Source: Spongilla lacustris (lineage: Eukaryota > Porifera > Demospongiae > Spongillida > Spongillidae). From it: a stretch of DNA of 64,000 nt. Position numbers and translations under genes: made by a program. The notes below the pieces were generated by a model. The model worked only from the letters and a program-made list of their open reading frames with translations, ran no database searches and had not been told where the DNA came from. Within the stretch, counting starts at the first letter, position 1. Each line of letters begins with the position of its first letter. Of the stretch, positions 1 through 11,293 are shown piece after piece. The DNA lies in NCBI GenBank assembly GCA_949361645.1, contig OX442424.1, forward strand, positions 3,877,563 to 3,941,562, in the 5' to 3' direction.

Positions 1-528
1 CAAATGCCCAAGGCAGAAACGGCTTAACAAAGTGACTCCCATGCCAGTTGCAAGATATACGAAGACATCCCGATCCAGTAGTACGTCTACGATGATTGGG
101 AGGTGTTTGTCGTATGTGTAAAACAACCCTTGCGTTCACCCGCTCACTTGATGAGAGTACGAAATTTCAGTCGTGGCGGACCCCTCGGGTACAAGTAACT
201 AGTCGTTTACTAGAATAGGAATTCTCCGTGCATGCGCGCGTCGGTTGAATTAAATGTATATCACTATATGCTTAGGCTAAGCACAAAGTCATCTCAAACA
301 AACCTTGCTATGTTGGGTGCGCCCGAAACAATTAGCAGCCAAACGTAATGATCGATTTTTATTTATCGCGCATTCATGGTACGTGACGATTGCGCATTAC
401 TCTCAGTATTGCAGGCTGCGCGGCAATTACATCGTCAATCTCACGCTCAGTTGCAGGTAGGCGCCATGCATGTTTCGGACACAAATAGACTATTAAATGA
501 TTTTTCCTCTCCCTTTTGTGCATAATAA
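1..528. other. No gene seen
   Basis: I see no convincing coding exon or RNA gene here. The sequence is of mixed composition, and the short open frames have no recognisable protein signal. Confidence 0.4.
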
Positions 529-985
529 TAGAGGGGTTGCATGGATCTCGTGATGTCATGTGACGAAGCGATTTTATAATACGTAGAATTTTACATAGGG
601 GGCAAAGCGTAACTAAGGATAGTACAGCACGTCTATCAAGTAAAACTTGCTGCATTGTTGGATGCTTGAAGCGATCGGACATGTAAAGTTCTTTCCTACC
701 ACCCGCCAAGGTATATGTAAGGTTCTTTCCTGTACCATCTGCCAATTTCTGGCAAAGTAAAGAACAGCAGGAGTTATAATTAGATAGTCGATCGAGCAAT
801 GGTCAACGTCTAAACCCGCTTGCAACACTTCAGATTCATATCTGGTTCGGGCGACCGCTGATAAACTCTGACAATACGCTCCATTCCATTGACGCGCCAT
901 ACTCACTTGGCCCCAATATAAAAAAAGTTGCAATATAAATTGTCACATGACATTGCGACGTGACGTAGGCCATGCAACCCCTCTA
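529..985. repeat. Inverted-repeat element (MITE-like)
   Basis: The left end TAGAGGGGTTGCATGG (529-544) is mirrored by CCATGCAACCCCTCTA (970-985). A second weaker match lies just inside (GTCATGTGAC near 555; GTCACATGAC near 942). The element is about 457 bp with no coding capacity, so it looks like a non-autonomous DNA transposon. I could not find a target-site duplication. Inside it, a stretch containing GTAAAGTTCTTTCC is duplicated in tandem near 685-745. Confidence 0.5.
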
Positions 986-1304
986 TTTGTATATGCACGC
1001 ACGTGTGAGTTTGTGTATTTCAATCAAGTGAACATGTGTTTCAATCCCTGAGCCAAGTCGTGGTGCTTATTTGTGAGCACGAACCCGGCCAGGAAAGTTA
1101 GAATTAACCCTACTAGGCAACGGAAGCTTAAGGAGGGAGTGACATTTAGAAAAGTTACGTAATAGGACGTGACTTGGGGGTTTACATACCGTTTTAGCAG
1201 TTGACTTAGTTATCTATACCGCGTTGCGTTAACAATTCAATTATGGTACCCCAAAAATGCAATGAATGTCTGTAATTTTCCACTGTTCCGAGCCGGGAGT
1301 GTAA

Positions 1305-2667
1305 CGACAAAATATGTTGCAACTTGCATGCACTAGCTAACTCATGTACAAAATGTAATTAAAAAAGGCCCGGAAAACGGCGCGGTGATATATATATGGC
1401 GCGCGCTGGCTGGTTAAACGGATTTGATTACCGCTGCTTTTAAGTTACGCAGATCTAGAGTGCATGGCTTGCCACCCATGCATCCAACTCCATGCCAATC
1501 TCTTCCTAGGGCCGGGTTGCAAGCCACTGCCACACCACCCTAGCTAGGCCTAGCCAATCCACTGACAAACCCGAAAAGATTTATCACTCATATTACATAT
1601 ATCCTATGCGGCACACACAACTCGATGAACTTACCGATTGCGACACTGACGACATTGCACTACATATACCAAGAGTGGATCCGAAATGAGCATGCCTGCT
1701 GAGTGAGACCTATATATAAGAGATCTCACAGTGGCGGATATGGATACAGAGGGGGTTCCCCCAGGGACCCCCCCCCCCCCCCCCCTTCGAACCTGGATAT
1801 GAATATACTTAATGAGTAATTAGCGTATGACGCGTCGGATAAATTGGCGCACGTGAGCTATACATTTCTACGGAGAGTTCAGCGTGCATTCCGTGACGTT
1901 GCTAAACAACTTATTCTTATATTGCTTATTCATTGGTTAGTACTATATTTTAGTTCTGCATGTAAACTACTGCGAGATCTGTTTAATAGTAGGCTGATAT
2001 TTATACGTAAATCTAAATGTATTCCTACTTACCCGCGGACGTAATAGAGCGATTCTTTCCGCAGCTATTTTGATTGATGCGCTAGTATTAGTGCCCATCA
2101 AAGTTGAATGCACCTTGCTGCAAGCTTTTAGAGATGATGATAAATTTTAACATAGCAAAGAAACTAAGCCGGCGGATGTAGCGTACAATGCACACCTCAA
2201 TGCGATGAAACACGTGCAGCCCTATCCGCAAAACGTACCACAATTAATAGCCTGGGAACCAGAACGTATAACGGAGTGGCACGCATTTATTGGTTATGAT
2301 AGTCACACTGTTCATGCACTGCTTGAAGTACTGAGGTTATCTGCCGGAATGTGATGGTCGTTTTAAGCGGCTCAAATAGCAAAGAAAAGCGCATGCATGT
2401 ATCAACACAGCTATGGCGCATTTAAATCCGTGTAAGTACAATAGTCTGGAAACCAAAACGAAACGGCACACATTTATTGGTGTTGATTGCCTTAGTGGAA
2501 ACAATCTGTGGAAAAATTAGAATGCACACCACAATTTTTTTTTTTTTAAATAAGCAATGTATAAGAATAAGTTGTTTGTCGACTTCACGGAATGCACGCT
2601 GAACTCTCCGTAGAAATGTATCGCTCACGCTAATTATACATTAAGTATATTCATATCCAGGTTCGAA

Positions 2668-2702
<35 letters not shown>

Positions 2703-3205
2703 CCAGTCCCTGGGGAACCCCCCCCCCCCCCCCCCTCTGTATCCATATCCGCCACTGTGAGATCTCTTATATATAGGTCTCACTCAGCAGGCATGCTCAT
2801 TTCGGATCCACTCTTGGTATATGTAGTGCAATGTCGTCAGTGTCGCAATCGGTAAGTTCATCGAGTTGTGTGTGCCGCATAGGATATATGTAATATGAGT
2901 GATAAATCTTTTCGGGTTTGTCAGTGGATTGGCTAGGCCTAGCTAGGGTGGTGTGGCAGTGGCTTGCAACCCGGCCCTAGGAAGAGATTGGCATGGAGTT
3001 GGATGCATGGCCAAGCCATGCACTCTAGATCTGCGTAACTTAAAAGCAGCGGTAATCAAATCCGTTTAACCAGCCAGCGCGCGCCACTGAAGTGGCACCG
3101 TCGTACTGATACGGGTATAATATATCACCGCGCCGTTTTCCGGGCCTTTTTTTAATTACGCTTTCTACATGAGTCAGCTAGTGCAAGTTGCAACATATTT
3201 TGTCG
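1305..3205. repeat. 1.9-kb fold-back element with ~630-bp arms
   Basis: The left arm (about 1305-1934) is repeated in reverse complement at about 2548-3205, starting at CGACAAAATATGTTGCAACTTGCA and its mirror. The arms differ by a short extra segment near 3088-3120 in the right arm and by different poly-C/poly-G lengths (1771-1786; 2669-2735). The ~610-bp centre is unique to this element but holds two diverged direct repeats (near 2250-2310 and 2440-2500, sharing GCACRCATTTATTGG). The short frames at 1844-2044 (+) and 2422-2628 (-) start alike only because they read the two arms. I see no transposase. Confidence 0.75.
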
Positions 3206-3910
3206 CGTATAGCCATGCATGCAAATATATACTATACGTGTCTGGTCACGCTTTTTATTCCACAAATGTCATAACGACTTGACTATTATATTGCAGTCAC
3301 GATCAGCATTATAATGAAGTCAATCACTTGAGTCGTTTCTGCCATGCAATCATCACTGACGCATAATGGACGGGACTCAGCGCTGCATGTGGAAGCAAAG
3401 AGATATACTGTATGTGCATGGTAACCGCGCGCGTGTATACACGTATATATACAAATACAGTTTGAAAGACTTACTTGAGGGCTGAGATGCAGTCACACAA
3501 TTTGATCTGTTCGGGCTGGATATGCCATGCAGATTGCTGTTGTGCAGGGTCAGCTCAGAATCCATGCATGCTTGGTCAATTGCACCCCAAATATAGCTCA
3601 TCGATTAAGTTGCAATGCTTATTCATTACATGACTTTCAATTAATTAACCACATGCACACGGGGTGGCACATCCCTGATGGTATATATATCAGTGACCTG
3701 GAAGGTATATAGTGGAGGAGTATGGACCCGCTGGTGTCGTTTGAAGCTTGAACACATACATGTATATATGAGTATCTAATACTATAATTTCCAACGTCCG
3801 TACGTCCGTCCGTACGAGCGTCTACAATTGTGGGTTTGAACATAACTAGCAACGCGTACCTAGCAACCAATAGAAACGACCACTCCCACACAAAAGTATA
3901 TAGCAACGAC
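3206..3910. other. No gene seen
   Basis: AT-rich intergenic-looking DNA with frequent TATATA and GCATGC motifs. Open frames are short and unremarkable. Confidence 0.35.
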
Positions 3911-4290
3911 CAATGGCAATTGACCGGTGTTCATTCTTATCGTACAGACCGGAAGTAGTACTATTATTGGGCTATTAAATAGGTTGCGTAGTAACCGTAT
4001 ATTACAACAGGTGGTAGATTACTGTATGTAAAAAAAAAAAAAAAACATTCTGCACTGTACTTCTTATAGAACCACTTCCGTGATTTTTCACGGGGTAACG
4101 CTACTTATTGACAAATGGCAATTGACCGGTGTTCGTTACAGACTGCCGGAAGTATTTCATTGCGCGCGCGGGCTATTTAATAGGTTGCGTAGTAACCGTA
4201 TATTACAACAGGTGGTACCATGGTAGATTACTGTATGTAAAAAACATTGACTTCTATACAATCAGCTCCGTGATTTTTCACGGGCTAAGT
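3911..4290. repeat. Tandem duplication of a ~185-bp unit
   Basis: The segment 3911-4096 is repeated at 4112-4288. Both share GGCAATTGACCGGTGTTCRTT, AATAGGTTGCGTAGTAACCG and TTACAACAGGTGGT, and both end in the small hairpin CGTGATTTTTCACG. The copies differ by small insertions, for example an A tract at 4030-4045 in the first copy only. An AT-rich simple repeat (about 4296-4395) follows directly and borders the retroelement. Confidence 0.7.
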
Positions 4291-4436
4291 CTAGTAATAA
4301 TAATTATTATTATAATTATATATAATTTATATATATATAATATAATAAAATTTTAATATAATAAATATATATATAATTATAATATTTAAAGGCAAAGATC
4401 AACGTTAATACATACACCTATATGTACATAAAGTCT

Positions 4437-7175
4437 TTACGAAAGTGAAGACGACCTAGCCAGTAATGCCCTAGCGTTGGCCCTGACCAGGACAATACTT
4501 AGTCTTCCATAAAGCCCAGACACCGCAGAAGACTTGGAACAGCCTGTTCGAGTGGCAATCCGCGTGGCGAGTCTGTCAAGACATCTACCAGCTTCTTCTC
4601 CCCAACAACCATAAGTCTCCACTGATAAGGGGATACAGACCCAGCCCAGACGACTGCATTTTTCGTCGTTGGCGACATGTTTGCGAATTTCAGCAGCCGA
4701 CGCAGCAGACCCAGCCATCACACTCGCTTCATTCAAAGTAGAAGGATTTAGCGCTGATGTAATGGTGAAATCCAATGCGGCAGGTTTGCCAAACTCCCAA
4801 TTAGACAGCAAGATATCTGCGGGGCGTGTGCGACTTCCCTCAACATCCAAGCCACTACCTGCCTCTATTTGACCTGCAATACAGGCCAGCTTACATGATT
4901 CCCAGAAGGTGTCACGCAGAGAGTTGTGCCTGAAGATTGAATCGCCTCCACTTTTACAAGTAAGGGCATGGTGACCCAGGGGGTCTAGGGCGTGTGATGG
5001 ACAGAATGAACAACTGGAGCCGTTTTGAGAGGTGTCTAATCCGAGCCACCATTTTAGAGCCACCTGAAATTCAGGAGGATCGAGGTGTAAGTTCTTGTGG
5101 GGAGTTGGCATAACTGAAAGCCAAGCTGAGGCATGGGGAGAGGACACCGAGAGGAGCCGGGCGCAGTTAGCTGGTGAAGACGTATGGTCAAAGAGAATCT
5201 TGAACTGGTGGTCTTCGATCATGGATGACAATTGCCTTTGGTGGGGAGGAGCATCGATTATGTCCTGTAAACCAATACCCTCCATACCCTCAACGGCGCC
5301 ATTAAACTCAATAAGGGACTGCTCCAAGTGGGGGTTCTCTCCAAAAGCAATACCAAAATGACCCATGGAAGCAATGAAACAAGCACTTGAATGAAGTCTG
5401 AGACTGCGAAGACCCAGGCCTCCCCTACTAGGACTCAACTGAGCTTGCATCCAAGCATCATCGGAGACGTCTACGCTTGTGCACTCTGTAAAACAATGAC
5501 GGATGTCCCGGTCAAAAATGCCTAGCCCTTCAGCAACCAAGGATGGTGGTGTAGATCTTGCCAAGTGGACCATTTTACAGAAGCTACCACAGAAGCGAAG
5601 CAACAGGTAAGCAACCTGTGGGTCTTTGGATCCAACTTGCTGCAGCTTAGAAAGCAGAACATTTGCCTTGGCGCGCTGATTTGCAACAAATTTAGCACAA
5701 AACAAGATATCCCCAATGGGAGCTCCCAGTATCTCCATGTTAGGTGTATTGGACCGCTTCATACCCGGTGGGAAGGAATACATGTTTCCCTTGGAAAAAA
5801 CCTCGCATTTAGAAACATTGAGGAAAAGGCCTAATTGAGGACCCAGCTCACTGAGTATGGTGATCACCCTGGCAACAGCCTTCTCTGAACCTGCTACAGC
5901 CCCATCATCCATATACCATTTGTGGTACAAAAGGTGTGATGACACTTCATCGGTAGCTATAGTGCCTACCAGTTTCTGTAAGACTAGGCAAAAGAATAAA
6001 GGCCCCAGAGGATCCCCTTGTTGGACACCCGTTTCAGATGATAAGGTTCCCATAGAGTGGAAAAGCGTGGGATGCTGTCCGTAGCACCAAGCTGCCCACG
6101 GCATTAGCTCGGGAAAGTGCAAGAGGCATTCATCAAGTAATCCCTGGCGTGAGACCATGTTGAATGCATTCTGGAAATCAATTTTAAGTACAACGAAATC
6201 TCCATCGTTCCAGTGACTTTCGATGCAGTCCCTAAGGCCGTGGACGATTAACTCAGACCCTCCTGGGCAAGCCACTCCCACTTGATGTCCCTCAAAAAAC
6301 TCAGTAGCCTTTGCTTTTGTTATCCTACAAAGGCATTTGCTTGTCAGCCGCCTTAGTACTTCCCCGACTGCGATAGGCCGAACATCTGGAGGGCTATCAG
6401 GCTTGTTTTTCACCAGTGCAATAAGACTACCACCCGCCAAGAATTTGGCAACACCTACTGGGGCTCGTCCGGAGGCCAGAAGATTCACTAACTCTCGAAG
6501 TGAAGCACCTATAGCTGTTGGAAGGGGAACTTCTGAAGCGTCTAGCAGGTGTTGTATTCGTAGACCTGAAGGGCCACAAGCAGATGCTTTAGGGAAGGAT
6601 CTCAGAACTGACTGGATGTCAAAATCAAGTGGAATGATGTTGGTTTCTGTTGCCTCTGACGCTGGGAGAACTGGGGCTGGACCATGAGGGTGCTTGTCTA
6701 GCAGTAACTGAAACGTGTGCTCATTGTCTGCAGCGATGCCTGATGAAGTTAAAACCTTGCACGCTTTCCCCAACGAACCTTCCTTAGCAAGTGCTATAGC
6801 TGAGTTGAGCACGTCAAACTGCTTTGAGGATTTGGACTTATTAGCTGCACTGAAATTAGCTGTGTGTCTCCAAAGAGCCTGAAACTCCCCCTTGAGCCAT
6901 AGCTTGCACAGGGAGATGATGGAACTGTTTTTGTGGTGACGACCTTTCCTTTTTGAAGGCAATAGGACGCACTTCGGAAGCATAAAAAGTTTTAGCCAAG
7001 CCTCTTCGGTGTTTTTGTTTATCACTTCTTTTAGCACTGCTGAGAGAGTCCTAGCAAAGATGGGTCTTGCTTTGGCTGGTATGTGGCGGATAGTAGCGCG
7101 CTTCAGTTTAAAAACTTCATCGAAGGTAAAAGTAAACGCTCCGCTGTTACTGTTTAAGGAACTAGGCCCTGAACT
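4437..7175 (-). CDS. Reverse transcriptase with C-terminal restriction-like endonuclease (non-LTR retrotransposon ORF)
   Basis: This is a long uninterrupted frame. The 866 residues counted here start at the GTG codon at 7037, but the frame stays open upstream to about 7175, where it runs into an AT microsatellite with no clear ATG, so I read it as truncated at the 5' end. The RT core is complete: motif A KIDFQNAFN (residues 285-293, Asp287), motif B GVQQGDPLGPL (337-347) and motif C YMDD (375-378). The C-terminal part carries a Cys-x2-Cys...His-His...Cys cluster (676-694) and RPAD-x14-D (738-756). This matches the pattern of R2/R4-type elements, which follow the RT with a PD-(D/E)XK nuclease that nicks the target for priming. 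No apurinic endonuclease or tyrosine recombinase is attached. The frame has no internal stops, so it is probably a recent insertion. The clade is unassigned. Confidence 0.85.
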   Translation of the reverse strand, partial: SSGPSSLNSNSGAFTFTFDEVFKLKRATIRHIPAKARPIFARTLSAVLKEVINKNTEEAWLKLFMLPKCVLLPSKRKGRHHKNSSIISLCKLWLKGEFQALWRHTANFSAANKSKSSKQFDVLNSAIALAKEGSLGKACKVLTSSGIAADNEHTFQLLLDKHPHGPAPVLPASEATETNIIPLDFDIQSVLRSFPKASACGPSGLRIQHLLDASEVPLPTAIGASLRELVNLLASGRAPVGVAKFLAGGSLIALVKNKPDSPPDVRPIAVGEVLRRLTSKCLCRITKAKATEFFEGHQVGVACPGGSELIVHGLRDCIESHWNDGDFVVLKIDFQNAFNMVSRQGLLDECLLHFPELMPWAAWCYGQHPTLFHSMGTLSSETGVQQGDPLGPLFFCLVLQKLVGTIATDEVSSHLLYHKWYMDDGAVAGSEKAVARVITILSELGPQLGLFLNVSKCEVFSKGNMYSFPPGMKRSNTPNMEILGAPIGDILFCAKFVANQRAKANVLLSKLQQVGSKDPQVAYLLLRFCGSFCKMVHLARSTPPSLVAEGLGIFDRDIRHCFTECTSVDVSDDAWMQAQLSPSRGGLGLRSLRLHSSACFIASMGHFGIAFGENPHLEQSLIEFNGAVEGMEGIGLQDIIDAPPHQRQLSSMIEDHQFKILFDHTSSPANCARLLSVSSPHASAWLSVMPTPHKNLHLDPPEFQVALKWWLGLDTSQNGSSCSFCPSHALDPLGHHALTCKSGGDSIFRHNSLRDTFWESCKLACIAGQIEAGSGLDVEGSRTRPADILLSNWEFGKPAALDFTITSALNPSTLNEASVMAGSAASAAEIRKHVANDEKCSRLGWVCIPLSVETYGCWGEEAGRCLDRLATRIATRTGCSKSSAVSGLYGRLSIVLVRANARALLARSSSLS

Positions 7176-7230
7176 ATATATATATTATAATTATATATAT
7201 ATATAATTATTATATATATATATATATATC
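7176..7230. repeat. (TA)n microsatellite
   Basis: Nearly pure TA repeat at the 5' border of the retroelement. A similar AT-rich block (4296-4395) lies beyond its 3' end, so the element sits between two AT simple repeats. Confidence 0.8.
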
Positions 7231-9192
7231 TGGTCCATTTGTACTTCAATTAGGGTGTGTAACTTTTTGATAAATCAAAATCTATTATTTCGACTATGAA
7301 AAGGTCTAATTATTTTTTCAGGCTGTTTATATAGCCACTATTAGAAGCAGTGCTACCATAGGCCAACCGACCTGTCAGGTCGGAGATCTGGACCCTTGCG
7401 TCCTGGCCTGTCAGGCCAGACCATACCCCCTCGATGTACCAATACATGCATGCAGTATATATGACTACTTTATTTGTACATTATGCAGACCAATTAAGTT
7501 TCAGAATTCAACTATTAAAGTAAGGTGCGCGCAACAATATAAATTAACACTGTATACCCTCGGTGTATTATGTGTATATATACTATACACTAGAAGTAGT
7601 TAATTTAAATTGCACACTTTATGTGCATGGCCATCTTGATGGAACATCTTGAGATGCATACAACAAATTCAGTCACTGTCAGCAAGAAATGGGGAGGGGC
7701 AAATTTATACACACGATGCATGCCTGTGCTAATATAGTTTCACTTTTGTGAGAGAAGGGAATTTGCGATGTCAAATACTGCTCGAGTTGCGATTTCTTGG
7801 CTGTTAAAAAAATGGTCTTTTGTTTAAATTTCTAGAAAGAGTGGAGTGTGCTCCCATGGAGAACGGCTTGTGGCAATACTGATTAAAATGTATACCCTTT
7901 CTCCTTTGATGTACAACAGCGGATTTGTTTGTGCTACTGCTAAACCTTTGCAACTGCGTGAATCTCATAACTTCCTCAGGATAGTATTCCTTGAGGTCAG
8001 GAATCATTGAAATGAGTTACACGCTAACTGAGTTGATCGGCATCATTTAAATACAATACCACTAGTCTACATTCCAGAGGGGACAATTTATGCTAGCGGA
8101 TTATGTCCGGGTGGACGAAATCTGCGGGGGATTATATATCATAAGACGTTTAATATTCTGGACCTCAGAAAGTTAATTTCACAATTCTTCTCCATTTCCT
8201 ATATATAACACAAGTAACTTTTTCAATACTTCTTGTAAAGCTATCGCCTTTTTTTTTTTTTTTTTTTTTGTGTGGATATTTCTGTCGTTGCACCTGGAAC
8301 ACACACCTTGCTCTCTTAGCCTGCTTATCTTTGTTCATCTAGGCATGGCTTCTTCTTAATGCAGTCAGATCTTAGCTTTATTGCCAGGACACGCTAGATT
8401 GTGCAGAGCATGAACAGCTGAAAGTGAAAAAGCTTTTAAAGGCAATTCAAATTGCAGATTTAGATAAAATAGCGGAATAAAAACAATATCTTCCCAATTT
8501 CTATACAATGGGCTTCTTCATATTGAAGTAGGCCTAGATGATTAATGGAAATGCACAATGCATTTATGTTGACATTTTAATAGTCAGTCCTGGTGGTAGT
8601 TTTGAAACTATGTTGGCTGTTAGTTTCCATTGGTTGGTGTTTGTTAGGTACAACATGCACTGACTTAAACCATTACTTATTTCAGGAGCTAGAAGGTTAC
8701 ATGCTCACTCGAATACTCATTTTAATGTGGAGCCTCCCTCTTGAGATCAATAACTGTCTTCATTATAAATAGCCACAAAGTAATATGAAAACTCTGCAAA
8801 TAAATGAGATTCAGATTTTAGATTGAAGTTGTCTACTAAATGTGCAGCGTTCAATCCTTTGAAGGATTTAATTAAGCAAAGACCGGATCTATATATGAAT
8901 GGACTCTACATGTACATGTATATGCATGGTAACAAGAAGGTAGTATATACAACATATTTCAAATTCTTGCAACGCTACATAAACTGTTACCGGTGCATCC
9001 CACAGGTCATATGCTTAGTGTGCACATATTTTATGTGGGAGAAACTAGTAATCAGCAATTGACAGTTTAGTTGTGAAGTATAAATCATACATTCAATTCA
9101 TTAAGTGGCTCCCTGAAGAGAGTTGCAAGCTGACATGAATAAGACTAGTTCTTTTGAGAGCTATCAATTGTATCAAAGAGAGGGCATTCAAT
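7231..9192. other. No gene seen; small palindromes
   Basis: There is no supported exon. TAGGGTGTGTAAC at 7251 equals the terminus of the hAT-like element at 22507, but no matching right end was found. Two neighbouring palindromes share the core CCTGTCAGG: CCGACCTGTCAGGTCGG (7367-7383) and CTGGCCTGTCAGGCCAG (7403-7419). A T tract lies at 8250-8269. Confidence 0.4.
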
Positions 9193-10220
9193 ATTGATAT
9201 GAACGTGTCATGCATATGTAGCATATGCATGTTGGAAGCAGGGTGTGTCTTCACCCATTCCATGCATCCACTGCCCATTGTGCATGGTTCACTATCATTA
9301 CCATATGCAACCCACAGAACAGTGGATCTAAACTATAACAACATGAGTAGCAAACTGGAGTGCACACCCATGGTCCCAACATGCTGCTATTTAATGGGGG
9401 ACTGGGGGAGGTGGTTTTCTTTCATTGCATGCACCCCCCACCAGGTAGGTTCAGTGATTCTTAATTGTGTTGTAATCATGCAGTACCAGTATCTGTTTGT
9501 GTGTAGTGGGCACTGATCCCTAGTGCCTGACCAAGAGGGTATTCACATGTTAGGTGATTAAACAAGAACATGTTTCTGCAATAATTCACAGAAGAAAAAA
9601 AATGCATAAATGAATGACAGCTGGATGGGGGAAAGTGGATCATGGTGCAATACATGTATGAGGGAGGAGTGAGCTAGTGGTGATGGTGGTTGGTATATAT
9701 GCATATGCATGTGTACATAGGGTGTCATAATGAATGTGTAAAGTCCTTGGGTTACACTGCTATAGTGAGGTGTCAAAGGACTCATTGGACAATCCAGCTG
9801 CCATATCTGAGACTGATAATTTTTTCATGATAGCCATACCAATTTCTGATTGGTGTCCTGGGAGCAAACCTTACACTGATCTACTGCAGCCTGTGGCAAA
9901 TAACTGAACTGCTCATGCATGAATCTTAGGTAGAAGGTAGATGAAAGGATGCATGTAGACTGCTGGGTGCATTAGATACATACTTTACTTTCCCCTGCTC
10001 TTTAATAAGTGTGTGGTCAAAGTTGGCATTTTGTAATACCAGCAAACTAGCAGGGACATAAGGACATAGGTACTGTGCAATGTTCTGGCTAAAGTTCTCC
10101 AAACACTCCAACAGCTTGTGCGAGTATTATGATCACAAATTAACATGCTTTTATTGCTGAAACCATGCAGCACAACACATGAGTGGCAATTTGCAAATCG
10201 TTCTTAAAGGGTTGCAAAAA
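9193..10220. repeat. Interspersed repeat, longest copy (~1.03 kb)
   Basis: This is the most complete copy of a repeat with two partial copies in the window. Its first half (9193-9700) matches 20031-20540 and its second half (9712-10220) matches 57815-58335, with high identity and small indels. Landmarks are GAAGCAGGGTGTGTCTTCACC in the first half and AGGGTGTCATAATGAATRTG in the second. The two halves meet at a short TATATATGCATATGCATG stretch, and both partial copies are cut at a (TA)n tract at that same point. No coding potential is seen. Confidence 0.75.
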
Positions 10221-10456
10221 AGGTACATATTTCAAGATAATAAACATATTCCATTCGCATGGTTTAAAAATCAGTCTAAATTCTTTTAAATCTTGGAATC
10301 AATCTCAAACTGAAATATTTAGATCGAAGACTAACCTTACATGAATTAAAAAAATTTAATACAATCTTCGATGGATGAAAACACACACCTCATTTTTTTA
10401 CAGTGATATATATGGGACAGTTTCCACGAAAATGGCCCTTCGCATATATATACATA

Positions 10457-11263
10457 TGGGACAGTTTCCGCGAAAATTCACCCTTTTATAATATTATAAG
10501 GTTATAAAAATGCTTCTTGTTTGAATGGCTATATCTTCCGAACGCTACACGCTATCGACTTTCTATTTTCCACAGTTCATACTACACTATTTCTCTATGA
10601 CAAATTGCATTTTGAAGTCTTGCACTTGCTCCACGCTAGTATTGCAACGTTCGATACCCGACCGACCGCCATAACTTTAGGTAGGAGTTATCAAATCGCT
10701 TCAAATTTGGTTTGTAGGTACAGAGGTCCTGTACCTATCGATTTGTACTGTTCGCTAATTTTTATGCCATCCGTTACGGAGATACAGTTGAACAAACTAC
10801 GTGCACTTTTTCCCGCTTGATACGCGCCAATGTTATAATCCCCGCCTCCCATACATTGAGCGGGACGCGATTTGCCAAAATCATTGGCGCGAATCGAGCG
10901 GGAAAAGTGGACGTACTTTGTTCAAATGTATCTCCGTAACGGATGGCATAAAAATTAACGAACAGAACAAATCGATAGGTATAGGACCTTTACCTATAAA
11001 CCGAATTTTAAGCGATTTGAATACTCCTACCTAAAGTTATAGGGGGTTTGAACCCGGTCGGGTATCGAACATTGCAATATTGGTGTGGAGCAAGTGTAAG
11101 ACTCCAAAAAGCAACTATTCATATAGAAATGGTGTAGTATGAAGTAATGAAAATAGAAAGTCGATAGCGTGTAGCATTCGGAAGATATAGCCATTCAAAC
11201 AAGAAGCATTTTTATAACCTTATAATATAATAAAAGGGTGACATTTTCGCGGAAACTGTCCCA
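10457..11263. repeat. Near-complete palindromic element P1 (~807 bp)
   Basis: The whole element reads almost the same on both strands. The ends are TGGGACAGTTTCCGCGAAAA and its mirror TTTTCGCGGAAACTGTCCCA, flanked by TA on both sides. The arms are about 375 bp and the asymmetric centre is only about 50 bp (around 10835-10890). Arm landmarks are AACGCTACACGCTATCGAC and TCCGTTACGGAGATACAGTT. A stray second terminus, TGGGACAGTTTCCACGAAAA, lies at 10413-10432. There is no open frame of interest, so this is a non-autonomous fold-back or mariner-like element with a TA target duplication. Confidence 0.75.
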
Positions 11264-11293
11264 TATAACTTAATAATTATTATTATTATTATA

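Noticed and set aside
3637..3906. 89-residue minus-strand frame as a gene
   Set aside because: No domain, AT-rich context, and no splice or promoter support.
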